A DNA stretch of 64,000 nucleotides from Papio anubis (lineage: Eukaryota > Chordata > Mammalia > Primates > Cercopithecidae): NCBI RefSeq assembly GCF_008728515.1, contig NC_044995.1:11109104-11173103 (forward strand), given 5' to 3'. This document shows, in pieces, positions 1 to 11,939 of the stretch (positions within the stretch are counted from its first letter, which is position 1; every line of letters starts with the position of its first letter). The position numbers were made by a program, and so were the translations under genes. The notes below the pieces were generated by a model that was given only the letters and a program-made list of their open reading frames with translations, did not search any database and was not told where the DNA came from.

Positions 1-145
1 CTATGCTGCTGGCCTTGAAGACGAAGGAACACCTGCTGACGCGGCTTCATAGCTCTGCCTTTCAGAACTGTTAAGAGAATACATGAGTGTAGCTTGAAGC
101 CATTAAGTTTGTGGTAATTTGTCACAGCAGCAAGAGGAAATGAAC
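1..145 (+). mobile_element. 3' end of an old LTR-type repeat
   Basis: The tail 'CATTAAGTTTGTGGTAATTT' and the following GTCACAGCAGCAAGAGGAAA is a typical MaLR-like LTR end. The left part lies outside the window. Confidence 0.4.
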
Positions 146-454
146 ACAGTGACCCTTCCACCATTTCCTTCCAGTCCTCATGCCCAGTAAATGGGCTTCT
201 TTGGCTTTGTCAGTGACCAGGTGCTGAAAACATCGGTAATACAGGGCTACGGTGAGATGAAGAGGTAGGCTGGTGATCGCTGAGGTCGGCCTGTGAGGCC
301 ACTCCAAGAGGCAGAAAGGAGCCCCGAAACACCAGCCCTGCCTGCCTCCCTCTTGGACGCACGCGTGCACACACACACGCATCCAGAGCTCCCTCACGCT
401 GAGGAAGCGCAGGGTCCTGCCTTGTTTTAGCCAGAGGGAAGGGCCAGGCGGCCC

Positions 455-985
455 CCAGTGGTGGTAAACACATCACTCTGGGGTCAGATCACCTGAGCGT
501 GGCAAGTGTTCCTTCAGCTGTGTTACCCTGGGCAAGCCACTGGACCTCTCTGTGCCGCAGGTTCCTCACCTCTCAACTGGGGACAATTCAGAACCTACTT
601 CTGGAGGGAGTTGTAAGAATCAAGAATCACATTCGGGTCCCACACCCCCACCCCCATGCCGGTGCTTCCCTGCTAGTCCCTGAAGGGGCTGCCACAGCCC
701 CACCTCACTTCCTTCAGTCTGCTCAAACCTCACCTTCTCAGCAAGCCTCACTAACCATTCTATTTAATAACGCAAGCTGCCCCCACCTACCCTTCACAGC
801 TGGTTCAGATATTTCTTTTTTCAGTAGCTCTTATCATGGTGTAACTCGCTGCACAATTTGCTTATTATGTCTAGTGCTTACCGTCAACCATCCCGAGGAC
901 GGGTGTCTCTATTCCAAGTGCCTTAGACCAGCATCCAGCACACGGAAAGGGCTTAGTGTTTGCTAACTGAATGACTGAACGGCTC
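455..985 (+). mobile_element. MIR (about 455-640) and L2-like 3' end (about 840-985)
   Basis: CCCTGGGCAAGCCACTGGAC is the MIR core. The second part has the L2-type tail 'GAAAGGGCTTAGTGTTTGCT'. 640-840 holds nothing I recognise. Confidence 0.5.
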
Positions 986-1164
986 TGTAATAAATATTAA
1001 CTTTCTTTACCAGCACTTTTTCAAGGAGCCTTTCCTCACCCACTAAACCGGGGTAGGGCTATCCTTCGCATGTATCAGGTGCCATTTCTTCACAGGGGAA
1101 ACACGTTCCATTGTGAGCACATCTGCCTTCTGGCTTCACCTCTTGTCCTTCACCGGACAATGAG

Positions 1165-1700
1165 TTGACCAATGTTCTCATGTGTGTAGCCGTGTGATCC
1201 TGAGCAAGTTACTGAACCTTGATGGGTCTTTATCTCCCCCCTTTACATCTGCAAAGGGAGGACAAAGGGCTGTTGGAGGATGAGATGAGATCGTATCAGT
1301 CAATGCTCCATTAAGGTAAACTGTATTTACCATCATTGCTGTTGAGGTTACAAGTGCCAGGTAGGGCCAGTTCTGTGGGATGTGAGTTTGGTAAAAAGTC
1401 ACATTGACCGTCCTTTGCCCACGTGCTCTTTGCACGTGCTCAGGTGTGTGTGTTGAATGTACCCCATGTCTGGGCAGCGACATCACCTCTGCAGTTAACA
1501 ACGATGAGATAAAAGCTGTGCTGGATCCTTTATATGCATTACACCATCTCCTTTAACCTTTAATGGCAAACCAACCACCCAGGGTTCCCATTTTCCATCG
1601 CAAGGATGAGAGAGGGATGATGACCCACCTGTTGTCACAGAGCTTTAGCTGATGGAGCCTGGATTTGAGGCCCTATCCACAAGCTGCACACACTGCACTC
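1165..1700. mobile_element. MIR plus strand (1165-1340) and MIR minus strand (1525-1700)
   Basis: 'CTGAGCAAGTTACTGAACCT' on the plus strand. The second matches a MIR-type tail on the other strand. 1700-2080 has no recognised feature. Confidence 0.5.
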
Positions 1701-2081
1701 CTCACACGGGGCAGAAGTCCACTATCCACCCTGGCAGGGTACAGGAGGCGTCACTGTGGTGAAATGCTTACTGAAAACATCCCCACGTTTCTGTCATAGT
1801 AGAGTGGCCACAGGAGTTGGGGAAAATTTGAGCATATCATGTTAAGACTGAGGAGCGAGGGCTCGGTGACGAACTGAGCAGACTGGCCTTCGATTCTGAC
1901 TTTTCTGAGCGAGGCTTCCTTCGTACAGAGATGGGGACCAAGGGGCCTGCCCTGAATCCTGGACACCTGAATTCTGGGCTGTGTTAGACCCTAGGACAGT
2001 GGTGTGCTGGGGAATGTTTAACAAGCAGCTTGCTGCAGGGGTGATTTATAGTGTTTACTAACTTCCACGGAGTAAATCCTC

Positions 2082-2797
2082 TGATATCATTTGGATCTGT
2101 GTCCCCACCCAAATCTCATGTTCAATTGTAATCCCCAGTGTTGGAGGTGGGGCCTGGTGGGAGGTGACTGGATCATGGGGGTGGATCCTTCGTGAATGGT
2201 TGAGCACCATCCCTTTGGTGCTGGTCTCATGAGTGAGTTCTCACGAGATCCAGTTGTTTAGAAGTGTGTCGCATCCCCCCCACCCCCGCCTCTTTCTCCT
2301 GCTCCCACCATGTAAGACACCTCCTCCCACTTTGCCTTCTGCCATGAGTAAAAGTTTCCTGACGCCTCCCTGGAAGCTGCTGCTTCCTGCACAACTTGCA
2401 GAACCGTGGGCCAATTAAACTTTTCTTTTCTTTTTTTTTTTTTTTTTTTTTTTTTGAGATGGAGTCTCGCTCTGTCGCCCAGGCTGGAGTGCAGTGGCCG
2501 GATCTCAGCTCACTGCAAGCTCCGCCTCCCAGGTTTACCCCATTCTCCTGCCTCAGCCTCCCAAGTAGCTGGGACTACAGGTGCCCGCCACCTTGCCCGG
2601 CTAGTTTTTAGTAGAGACGGGGTTTCACCGTGTTCGCCAGGATGGTCTCGATCTCCTGACCTCGTGATCCGCCCGTCTCGGCCTCCCAAAGTGCTGGGAT
2701 TACAGGCTTGAGCCACCGCAACCGGCCTAAACTTTTCTTTATAAATTACCAGTCTCAGGGATTTCTTTATTAGCAGTGTGAGAACGGACTAATACAC
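2082..2797 (+). mobile_element. THE1-type MaLR LTR, interrupted by an Alu
   Basis: Starts TGATATCATTTGGATCTGTG, ends at AGAACGGACTAATACA; typical internal GGTGGGAGGTGACTGGATCA. Confidence 0.85.
2428..2727 (-). mobile_element. AluY-type element inside the THE1 LTR
   Basis: Full-length minus-strand Alu with target-site duplication TAAACTTTTCTT at 2416-2427 and 2728-2739. Confidence 0.95.
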
Positions 2798-3277
2798 ACT
2801 CCCACCACAGCAGGCTGTAAGCTACTGAACTGCCGTCACTTGGCATGGGGCTGAATGGCTTGGGTGAGCCAGCTCCAGCACACCACTGCTGCAGGGCCTT
2901 CGAGAACAAAGCCCTATTCTTTGCCTGGGAATTCTCAAACTTTGGGCAGATATCCCTGAAGAGTACAGGAGGGCTGATGCCTATTTCTATGGTTTGCGGT
3001 AAATCCCAAAGCAGCTGCCCATAACAGAAAACCCTTTTGACTTCTTGTTTTGAAACATGTCCATTTGTGCATACTACTTCAGAATAAATCTGGGTTTGTG
3101 TTAATGTAAAAATCATGTTTTAAATGATTTACCAGATAAGCAGATCACTTGGCTTTCCCTGTCCAATTACTCAGGTAAAATGACTTGTTCCAGAAAGTTG
3201 TAATGCATTCATCCTGCAGTTTTCACAGGTGTTTGTACTCAGCCACGCACCCCAAATTTGAGAAGCATGATTCTTGT

Positions 3278-3684
3278 CTGATATGGTCTGGCTGGGTGCC
3301 CACTCAAATCTCATCTTGAATTATGGCTCCCATAATTCCCACGTATTGTGGGAGGGACCCGGTGGGAGATAATTGAATCATGGGGGCAGTTTCCCCCATG
3401 CTGTTGTCAGGGCAGTGAGTAAGTCTCATGTGATCTGATGGATCTGGGTTCTGTACAGGAAACCCTTTCCGCTTGGCTCTTCTCATGGCAGTAAGTCTCA
3501 TGTGATCTGAGGGTTCTGGGTTCTGTAAGGGAAACCCTTCTCGCTTGGCTCTCCTTCTCTCATTCTCCCTGCGGCCATGTAAGACATGCCTTTCACCTTC
3601 CGTCAGGATTGTGAGGCCTCCCCAGCCACGTAGAACTGAGAGTCCGGTATGTCTTTATCAGCAGCGTGAAAACAGACTCATACA
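3278..3684 (+). mobile_element. THE1-type MaLR LTR with internal duplication
   Basis: Starts TGATATGGTCTGGCTGGGTG. A block of about 70 bp beginning GTAAGTCTCATGTGATCTGA is present twice (about 3419 and 3491). 2800-3270 shows no recognised feature. Confidence 0.85.
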
Positions 3685-3739
3685 CTGTCCATAAAACAAT
3701 TTTCTTCAAGGAACTCGGCACTACTGGGGAAGAAAGAAC

Positions 3740-3930
3740 AGCAGTTTGATATTAGATAATCCTGGATTCAAAGCTTGCGTCTGCCAATTACTGGCTGTGA
3801 AAAAGTTACACAAAGCCTGTTTGCTCATCTATACAATGGGGTAAAGAAAACCTACCTCACCTCTGCTGTTAGGATATTTACATGTGATGTCTTTGGTAAC
3901 TGGAACATGGTCATTGCTTGCCTTCCTTTT
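3740..3930 (+). mobile_element. MIR
   Basis: MIR-like core around CCTGGATTCAAAGCTTGCGT, then CTCATCTATACAATGGGGTA. Confidence 0.5.
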
Positions 3931-3945
3931 CCTCTTCAACTTACA

Positions 3946-4421
3946 ATACAGTGGACCCTTGACCCACGTTAGTTTGAATTGTGAGGGTCCACCTATATGC
4001 AGATGTTTTTCAAAGGAAGTTACACTGAGTGTGCCTACCTCTCCTGCCTCCCCTTCCAGCTCCTCCACCTCTTCCACCTGTGAGACAGTAAGACCAGCCC
4101 CTCCTCTTCCTCCTCAGCCTACTCAACTTGAAGGCCATGACTATGAAAACTACTCCTACTTAATGAACAGTAAATATATTTTCCTTATGATTTTCTTAAT
4201 AACATTTTCTTCTATCTTATTGTAAGAATAGGGTATGTAATACATGTAACACACAAAATATGTGTTAACAGATTGTTTAGGTTATTGCTTAGGTGCCAGT
4301 AAAGTGACCATTAGACTATCAGTACTTAACTCTTTGGGGAGTCAAAACTATATGTGGATTTTCTACAGTACAGGGGGTTGGTACCACTAACCCCTGCACT
4401 GTTCAAGGGTCAACCACATAC
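3946..4421 (+). mobile_element. Tigger/MER2-like TcMar DNA transposon, non-autonomous
   Basis: Inverted ends CAGTGGACCCTTGACCC and TTCAAGGGTCAACCAC; the internal text (CCCCTCCTCTTCCTCCTCAG) is familiar for this group. Confidence 0.7.
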
Positions 4422-4439
4422 CACGCATCCAAGAGACCA

Positions 4440-5545
4440 ACAAAGACTAAGACCCACTAAAAAGGCTGAGATTAGAATTCTTATCTAGTGCTGGAGGAGA
4501 GAAATTGGTGTAACCTCAATGGAGGGCAATTTGGCAATGTCTTTAAGACTGAAGATACACATTCTTCACCCCTGTTATACTCTTTAATCCAGCAATCTTA
4601 TTTCCTGTACATGTCTTCAGACGTCTTTGCACATGTGCACAATGAGAGACACACAAGGGTATTCACCATGGCAGAGTTTATAGAAAGAGGCAGTACATTT
4701 CCTTGGGTAAGGGTGTGGGCCTGCAGCAGGCTGTCTAGGTTCAGTATTTAACTCTGCCATCTGCTATCTGTGTGGACTTAGACACTCTACGTGTCCTTTC
4801 CGGGGCTAAGCTTCCTCATCTGCAAGATGAGACAAAACACAGTAATGACTTCACAGGGTTGTGGTGAAGATTAAATGAGTCAAAATATGCAACACATTTA
4901 GAGGAGTGCCAGGAAGCAGGGTCAATGCTAAGAATTTTATTATTACTACCACCATCAGGAGACTGGAAACAACCTAAGGGCCCATCAATAGGAAAATGGT
5001 TCAGTGAATATTACATGCATATAATGAGATACCACATATTAAAAGGAACAAAGTAGAACCATAGTAGTGATTCCTAATTGGGGGTAATTTTGCCCCCCAT
5101 GAGAAAATTGCAATGTCTGAGGCTGTTTTTGGTTGTCACATCTGGGAGGTGAGGTGCCCCTGGCATCCAGTGAGTGGTGGCCAAGGATGCTGCTCACCAT
5201 CCTGCAATGCACAGGACGGCCCTCCAGAGCAGAGAAGGATCTGGCTCAAAACATCAACTGTGCTAAGGCTGAAAAACCTCCAAGATAAAATGGTATAAGG
5301 GGAAAAATACAGAAAAGCCATTTAGAAAAACCAAAATATAGTATACAAATACATGACTTTGAAAAGGCGCTGGAAAGATAAACAAAAAGTTTGTAGCAGT
5401 GACTGTCCCTGAAGAAAGGAACCAGGTTATATGTGTGGGAATCCACATATATAACATATTTTGGGTTTGGAAAAATCCAAAACCCGCTTTTTGCTCTCTA
5501 TGCTTTGTTTTTGTGTCATGAACGTATAATTACATCTTCAAAACA
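4440..5545 (+). mobile_element. Old L1-like fragments broken by MIR and MER5A
   Basis: L1M/HAL1-like pieces at about 4440-4700, 4955-5070 and 5280-5545, with MIR at about 4705-4940 and MER5A at about 5070-5280 between them. 5545-6250 has no recognised feature. Confidence 0.45.
5070..5280 (+). mobile_element. MER5A (hAT-Charlie)
   Basis: Contains GGGGGTAATTTTGCCCCCCA and TGCAATGCACAGGACGGCCC, both MER5A landmarks. Confidence 0.75.
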
Positions 5546-6254
5546 ACAAACGAAATAAAAGAAGGCTGGGTCGCACATACCACATCAAGGCAGGGCTGTA
5601 AACCTGGCTCATCTTCTGAGTCCCTGATGATAGATGAGAAAGGGCTTTGAAAGGCACAAAGCTACGTCTTCCTGAGGTGAGGACGGCTGGAACATGCTTC
5701 AAAGAGCTACTGAACAGTGGTTGTGCCTCCTCTCTGAGGCAAATAACTGAGAGGCCTTCCCCTCCTGCCCTGGCACCCCTTTGAGCCTGGGGGGCTGTGC
5801 TGGGTATTGAACTGGGGGAGGGTTCTGATATACTGAAAACCAGCCATTAAATGCACTGCCACAGCCTCACTGCCTCCTTTGGGCCAGTCAGCTATTGCTG
5901 TACCAGCTGTCAAATATTCAAAGATCACTCCTGGCCTGAACCTGCCAGTCCCAGAGGCCAGGAATGTATGTATGCAATTTCACCAAAGACCGCAGCACAG
6001 CTGTTACAGGAAGAACACAGGCTATGCATATGCATGTCTAGCCTGCCATTTCCCCACTTTGTGTGGGAACAGATTAGGTTTCCTCACTTGCAGGATGGGG
6101 CTAGGAATATCCCTACTGCAGGGAAGTGCAGCTCTGAGGACTGTTTTTGATAAGATATCCAAGCAGAGGTCACTTGCATCCTCACCCTGACTCCTCCAAA
6201 TCAATTTATCTCATTCCCAGAGGCCCCAAAGGAGCCTGGGTTGCAGGCACTCAG

Positions 6255-6440
6255 AGCTGTAGCTCTCAACTCTGTGCGTACATTAGTCTCTTGGGAGCTT
6301 TCTAATAAATAGTGACAGCTGATGGCAGTTCACTATGCCAGACCAAGTAAATCAGAATCTCTGGGGATTGAGTCTGACCTGCCTTTTTATTTTATTTTAT
6401 TTTTTTAATAAAGCATTCCAAGGTGACAGTAACGTGAAGC
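6255..6440 (+). mobile_element. hAT-Charlie-like fragment
   Basis: AGACCAAGTAAATCAGAATC and TCTGGGGATTGAG are characteristic. 6440-6700 is unassigned. Confidence 0.55.
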
Positions 6441-6699
6441 CATCATTTAGAATAACGTTTGAGTCTCAGAGTCTCAAGGACAGAGCTAGAGATCTGACCT
6501 GTTTCTGTTGAAGTCCAGACCTCAGTGAAGAGAAAAGTCTTCGGTAAGATCAAAGTCAAACTCTTAGATTCCCTAATCAAGGGATTCCAGAGGGTCACTG
6601 CTGGTGGCCATTCCTGGCTCTGGAGTTGACCAAGATGCCCATGGGAGACCTGGATGTTGACTCTGAAAAAAAACACCTAACAACGCCTGGTAATCCTTT

Positions 6700-6870
6700 T
6701 ACCCTGCTTTCCTTTTCAAAATACCTATCGGCACCTATTATAGACTTTATTTTTGTCTCTCCCACTAAATGCAAGCTCCAGCTGAGTAGAAACCTTGCCT
6801 GTTTTGTTTAGAGACTAGCACAGTGCCCAGTCCATGGTAGGCACTCACTGGCTGAACGAATGAATGCATC
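6700..6870 (+). mobile_element. L2-like 3' end
   Basis: 'TAGGCACTCACTGGCTGAAC' and preceding text fit the L2 tail. Confidence 0.5.
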
Positions 6871-7019
6871 TCGGAGCTTACCCAGGCTGCAGGCCATGAA
6901 CACCTTTCTTCTCATCTCAGAACACTATCCCTTTATCATCTCTTCCCTCCCTGCCTTCCCCAGCTCCCTTACTCTTCTCCCTCTCATCGTGCCCTGGGTC
7001 TGTCCATGCTTTTGCATCA

Positions 7020-7262
7020 CCGTCCTCTCAATCAGAGTGATTTTGCCCCTGCAGAGGACACTTGACAGTGTCTGGAGACATTTTTTTTTTTCACTTGTCA
7101 CAATCTGAAGGGAGGTGCCGTGTGCTACTGGCCTGGTAAATAGAGCCCAGGGTTGCTGCACAGCATCCTATAATACATAGAATAGCACCCCCTCCCATCT
7201 CCCAACAAAAAACTATCTGGCCCCAAATGTCACAGTGACAAGGCTATGAAACACTGGTCTGG
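7020..7262 (+). mobile_element. MER5A (hAT-Charlie), second copy
   Basis: Contains GTGTCTGGAGACATTTTT and AGCATCCTATAATACATAGA. 7262-7590 is unassigned. Confidence 0.7.
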
Positions 7263-7589
7263 ACAGAAACATTTCCAGACCCATGTGTTATATGAGAACA
7301 TCCCTTAGTCCCTGACACTTCAAAGTTCTGTTCTTGACCCCATGGGTTCCCCATGGGCTCCCTAGGGACATCTCCATCAGGACGATCCTTTGTTCCGGAC
7401 CCCACCTCCTCCACCCTACTGCTGCCCTCCCAGGACCCTGACTACACAATTCTGAACCTAAGCCCTGATCTAGACGTCCAAGTTATTTTACCTCTGAACC
7501 TGAAACCTTTACTCTAGGCCTCATCTTTTTGCTTTTCTACCTATGGATTTTATTCTCCAGGTGTGGGATGCCCGCGATTATGCTACTAA

Positions 7590-7790
7590 TAAAACGATGA
7601 CCATTTATGTGGCACTTCCTTGTGCCAAGTTCTACTTATGCTCACCATAAGCCTGAGGTTGGTTCTGTTATGACTACTGTTTTACAGGAGAAACCGAGGG
7701 GTGGTGGACTTAACTAAGCTCTCCCAGTCACAAAGCTAGCCAGTGGTGAAACCAGGAGTCAACACCAGACAGTGGGGCGCCACAGTCCAT
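7590..7790 (-). mobile_element. MIR-like
   Basis: 'TTTTACAGGAGAAACCGAGG' and the following tail fit a reverse MIR. 7790-8480 is unassigned apart from a weak MIR-like patch at 8095-8200 and CA-rich DNA leading into the island. Confidence 0.45.
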
Positions 7791-8479
7791 ACTCTTGTTT
7801 CCAAGCTACGCTGGTAGGAAGGGGACACAACCATACGCAGCGTCAGTGGAGGGCTCTGTCCTCCACTCAAATGCACACATGCAGAAAACAGACGACACAG
7901 GTGGTTGGCGGGGACAGTGCACCACTGCTCAAATGGAGGTGGTCGGATGCCCTGGTATGTGGACAAAGATCGCCCAGTCCCAAGTTCAGAGATGCAAACT
8001 CCTCCAGCATTCACCACTATCTCTGCCTCTGTCTAGGGTCAAAGAAAAACGACCACCAGCACCAAAACCAACACCTAAACACGGTGATTAGTATGTGACA
8101 AGGTCCGTCACATGTCAGGGTGTTTCAGCTACATCATCCCATTTAATCTTCCCAATAACACCCAGGCAGGTGCTATTAATATACTATTGTACCAAGGAGG
8201 ACTGTCATGCACAATTAAACAGTTCCACAGATTTCCAGGGCAGCCCATCACACCTTAGAGCTAATCAGAATTCTCCCCCTGCGGACCTCCATTTCCATGG
8301 TTACAGTGCAATATACACCAGAGGGGCACAGTCACACACTCACAACCGCAAAGCCACTGACGCTAAGTGGCAGACAGACGCCCAGGCAAATCACACAGTA
8401 ACCCAAGGCTACAATAAACGCCCACATCAGCTTGACACTGACACACACGCACACACTCCAGCAACACAAATCTTCACAG

Positions 8480-9830
8480 CCAGCGTCACACACCCACTCC
8501 CGGCTTCCCACTGTCTCCATTGTTTCCTTCGCGTGGGTCACGCAGCGATACACATCCGCGGTCCCGACATAGCTCCCTCACACACAGGCACACATGGCGC
8601 GCCTCACACGCGGGCGCACAAACCCCGAGAGCCACAGCAGCGAAAAGGCGCAAACCCCATGCAGTTGCGGGCCCAGACCTCACGCAGGCTCGAGCCCACG
8701 GCCCCCGCAAGCACCCGCGCAGACGCCCACGCGCGCCCGGGCAGGAACGTCCACGCAGTGGCGGGCGCGCCGCCCACGCCCTCAAAGAGACACACCCACA
8801 CTCTCGCCAGCCCCCTCACCTCGGTCTTCCCAGGCTCCGACCCCAGCGGCGACCACCGTCACAGCCGCGCGGGGACCCAGCGCCTGCGCAATCCCCTCCG
8901 GGACCCCGGGACCGCGCGCCGCACCCCCCTTCACACACGCACCACGCAGGCAGGCGCGTGGCCCCGCCCCCAAACAAGGCCACGCGGCGCGCGCTCACCC
9001 GCCTCTCGGGGAGGGAGCCACCAGCCCCGGCCTGAGGCCCCGCCCCCTTAACGCCATACGCTCAAGCGCGTTCGCACAATCGGTGCAGTCCTGGGGGCGG
9101 ACGCTCGATGCCCCGCGCCTGCGCACACTCCCGGGGCTGGCACGCGCACCGGGCTCCTAGGGGACGGGCGCTCGGCCCTGCTTTTCATCATCTCAGGAGA
9201 TCACGTGTGGACACTGAGGCCCTTCCTCGAGCTCTTTAAGTAAACGCAACCTCCCCAGTTCGCCGCCTTCCCGGCTCCCACACCCACACGTTCCCGTGTG
9301 AGGGCTTATTGCCCCCCACCCGCCACCATCCTTCGCCCCCACATTCACGAGGTTTGGAGCCGGCCTCACCCGCGGACGCGGATGCCCCCATGCGCGCGTG
9401 CGCACTACGCAGTCATCCTGCAACTTCCAGAAGCCACCGGGGTGCAGCGAGGCTGTGGAAGGTCCCACCCACAACGTGAGGTGAAGAAAGCTTGGGCTGC
9501 GCTGGTTCTGCTCTGTCCGGGTCGGAGATGAACTGACCCGGGAGAGTAGCACAGGGATGTTTCTTTCGGCCGACGGTGAGGACTCACCTGCACGTTTTGC
9601 GAAGAGGCCCACAGTCCTTTGCGTGGCGCCCGGACTACATTTCCCAAAGGCCCCTGCGCGGCCTGCGGCTCTTCCTTGCGGTGTTGCGCCTGCGCAGCCG
9701 GCGGGCTGGTGGTGATCCTGACTGCGTCGGGGATGAGACGGGGTCGGTGAGGCGACCCGGGCTGGGAGAAGCAGCGAGGAGGGGCGGGCAGCGGAAGGTC
9801 CGGGAGTGTCCGCCATAAAGTCGTGTGAGG
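8480..9830. promoter_or_regulatory. CpG island resembling a KZNF promoter (orphan)
   Basis: Very CpG-rich. It has an NRF1-like element GCGCCTGCGCACACTCCCG (9115-9133), identical to one in the ZNF471 promoter, and a ZNF143/THAP11-type element GGACTACATTTCCCAAAGG (9632-9650). The left flank is CA-rich and the right flank GT-rich, suggesting divergent transcription. It could also serve a lncRNA or a minus-strand gene to the left; no exon of one is visible. Confidence 0.65.
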
Positions 9831-10006
9831 TGACCGTTGCGTAATTGTGAGTCTGTGAGAGAAGATGTGAAGTATGGCCTCGTCCCGGTCATCTGGGCGT
9901 GGGTGTCCCGGGTTTTGATCGCACGTTTGTGTAGGTGAGACCCACATTGTGTTACCCTGAACATGTGTGAGGACGAACCTTTGTGTTTCCTTAGACGTGT
10001 GTCTCC

Positions 10007-10390
10007 GAGCCCATTTTTGTGGTTTTGTACGTGGCGGGGGGGGCATTGATTTTGAATATGTGTGTATGTTCTGGATATCTGTTTAGCTTCTGCATCCACC
10101 TTTACGGAAGCGCAGAGTTGAGTAGGTGGCAACAGGTACTGTGTGACCCCACAAAGCCTGAACTGTTTACTATTGACTCTAGAGCCCAGTTTTTGCGGTG
10201 TGTACATCTCTGTGGGGAACCACTGATTTTGAATATGTATACTTGTGTATATTTACGTCTATTCTATGACTGCTTTTGCACAATGGCAGGGTTCAGTACT
10301 TGCAGCAGAAATCTTGTGACCTAAAAGCCTAAAATACTATCCTGCTAAGGTTTCTAGCACTAGCCAGTTTTTGTGATTGAGTGGTGTGTG
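10007..10390 (+). repeat. Tandem repeat of about 178 bp, two copies plus a start of a third
   Basis: Unit starts (GCCCAT/GCCCAG followed by TTTTTG) at 10007, 10182 and about 10363. Both full copies contain TGATTTTGAATATGT and a hAT-like AAAGCCT segment. Confidence 0.6.
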
Positions 10391-10458
10391 TGTATGTGTG
10401 TGTGTGAGAGAGAAACCAGTGTTTTATTTATTTATTTATCTATTTTTATTATTATTAT

Positions 10459-10745
10459 TTTTTGTGACGGAGTCTCGCTCTGTCGCCCATGCTGGAGTGC
10501 AGTGGCGCGATCTTGGCTCACTGCAACCTTTGCCTCCCGGGTTCACGCCATTCTCCTACCTCAGCCTCCCAAGTAGCTGGGACTACAGGCTCCCGCCACC
10601 ACGCCCAGCTAATTTTTTTTGCATTTTCAGTAGAGACAGGGTTTCGTCATGTTGGCCAGGATGGTCTCGATCTCTTGACCTCGTGATCTGCCCGCCTCGG
10701 CCTCCCAAAGTGCTGGGATTACAAGCCTGAGCCACCATTCCCGTC
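10459..10745 (-). mobile_element. Alu
   Basis: Near-complete Alu on the minus strand (GACGGAGTCTCGCTCTGTCG). Confidence 0.9.
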
Positions 10746-10779
10746 CCCAAGTATCTGGAATCTTATTATGACAACGTGT

Positions 10780-11280
10780 TTGTGTTTGGAACATGAGGGA
10801 AAGGAGGAGAGCAGGGGAAGGGAGGGTTTCTGAGCTGATCTTGGGAACTGCAGGACAGACTTGGCATCTTACAACTCCTTTCTTTCTCCCTAACTTTGCC
10901 TTCCCAGGACAATTGCTCTTCAAAAAGAGGGATCAGGAGGAAAAAATGAGCAATCAGCTCACTGCAGCACTACTCCTGCCTCAGCCTCCCAATTAGCATG
11001 GGACTACACGTGGCTAATTTTTTGTAAAGACAAGTTCTCACTGTGTGGCCCAGGCTGATCTCAAACTCCTAGGCTCAAGCAATCCTCTCACCTTGATCTT
11101 CCAAAGTGTTGGGAGTACAGGCATGAGACATGGCACCTTGACCAAAATCACTTTTAAATTTTAAAGTCATGTCCCAAGTAAGTTGGCATTTCCTTCTCCT
11201 GTGATTTTCAGTCTTTTCCTTCAGCACCTTGCTGTCTCATAAAGACCTTGTTAGGGTCTTAGTCCTTATTTCTCCCTTTC
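10780..11280 (+). pseudogene. Relic KZNF exon-2 region, split by an Alu fragment
   Basis: CTTTGCCTTCCCAGGACA and the following GCTCTTCAAAAAGAG (about 10896-10930) align with exon 2 of ZNF471 (22112 onward) and ZFP28 (49202 onward). The 3' half (AAAGTCATGTCCCAA, then GTAAGTTGGCATTTCC) reappears at 11163-11192 after an Alu piece. Upstream intron sequence also aligns. No KRAB or finger exon follows before ZNF471. Confidence 0.75.
10952..11143 (-). mobile_element. Old Alu fragment within the relic exon 2
   Basis: CCTGCCTCAGCCTCCCAATT and CCAAAGTGTTGGGAGTACAG identify an old, incomplete Alu that splits the relic exon. 11280-11940 is otherwise unassigned. Confidence 0.75.
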
Positions 11281-11939
11281 TGGCAAATGAAAGACCAAAA
11301 GGGATGGCTAAAGTAGCCCAGTGCCCTCTGTCGACGTTCTTCTCCGCTTAACCATCATGTATGTATTCACTATAAGCATTGTGCCTACGATTCTGTGAAT
11401 AACTGGTGGCTGAGAAATGTGCCGTCTGTAGAGAAAAAGGGAGCTATCCTTGAGAAGCACGTAAGATGATGAGGGATTGATGCCTTGTTATGAGGTACCA
11501 TGCCCCAGATAGCTCTAGCCTACTCTGAATATCTGTGAGCTCTGGCTTGCAGTATATTCTAGAAGATGATTTTGTTCTTAAAGGATGAGGTCTGGTCAAT
11601 GGGGACAGGAAATTTGCTATGAGGAATTAAGATTCCATGGAGTAATGAGGTCCTATTTCAAGATGATATTGTGGCCACATCTGTGGAATGCTGGGGTCTT
11701 TTCCTATATACAGAGAACAAAAAAAGGCATATTGTTAGGCAGGATAGAATCAATTTGAGAAAAAAATAACCAGGAAAGTTTTAGGAAAAAAGTGGTATTT
11801 AGGAGGGTTGAAGCCATTAGATGAAGAAAATATGCTCTTTTAAATAGAATATATCTACACTGTGGATAAAAAAAAAAAAAACTTTCAGAAGAGTAAATGG
11901 TAAGAAGTACTGCCACCTTGACCCAATTCCCTCCCTAAG

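Noticed and set aside
8095..9051. 318-codon open frame through the orphan CpG island
   Set aside because: Low-complexity Arg/Pro/Thr translation from CpG and CA repeats, several overlapping open frames, no domain; an artefact of composition.
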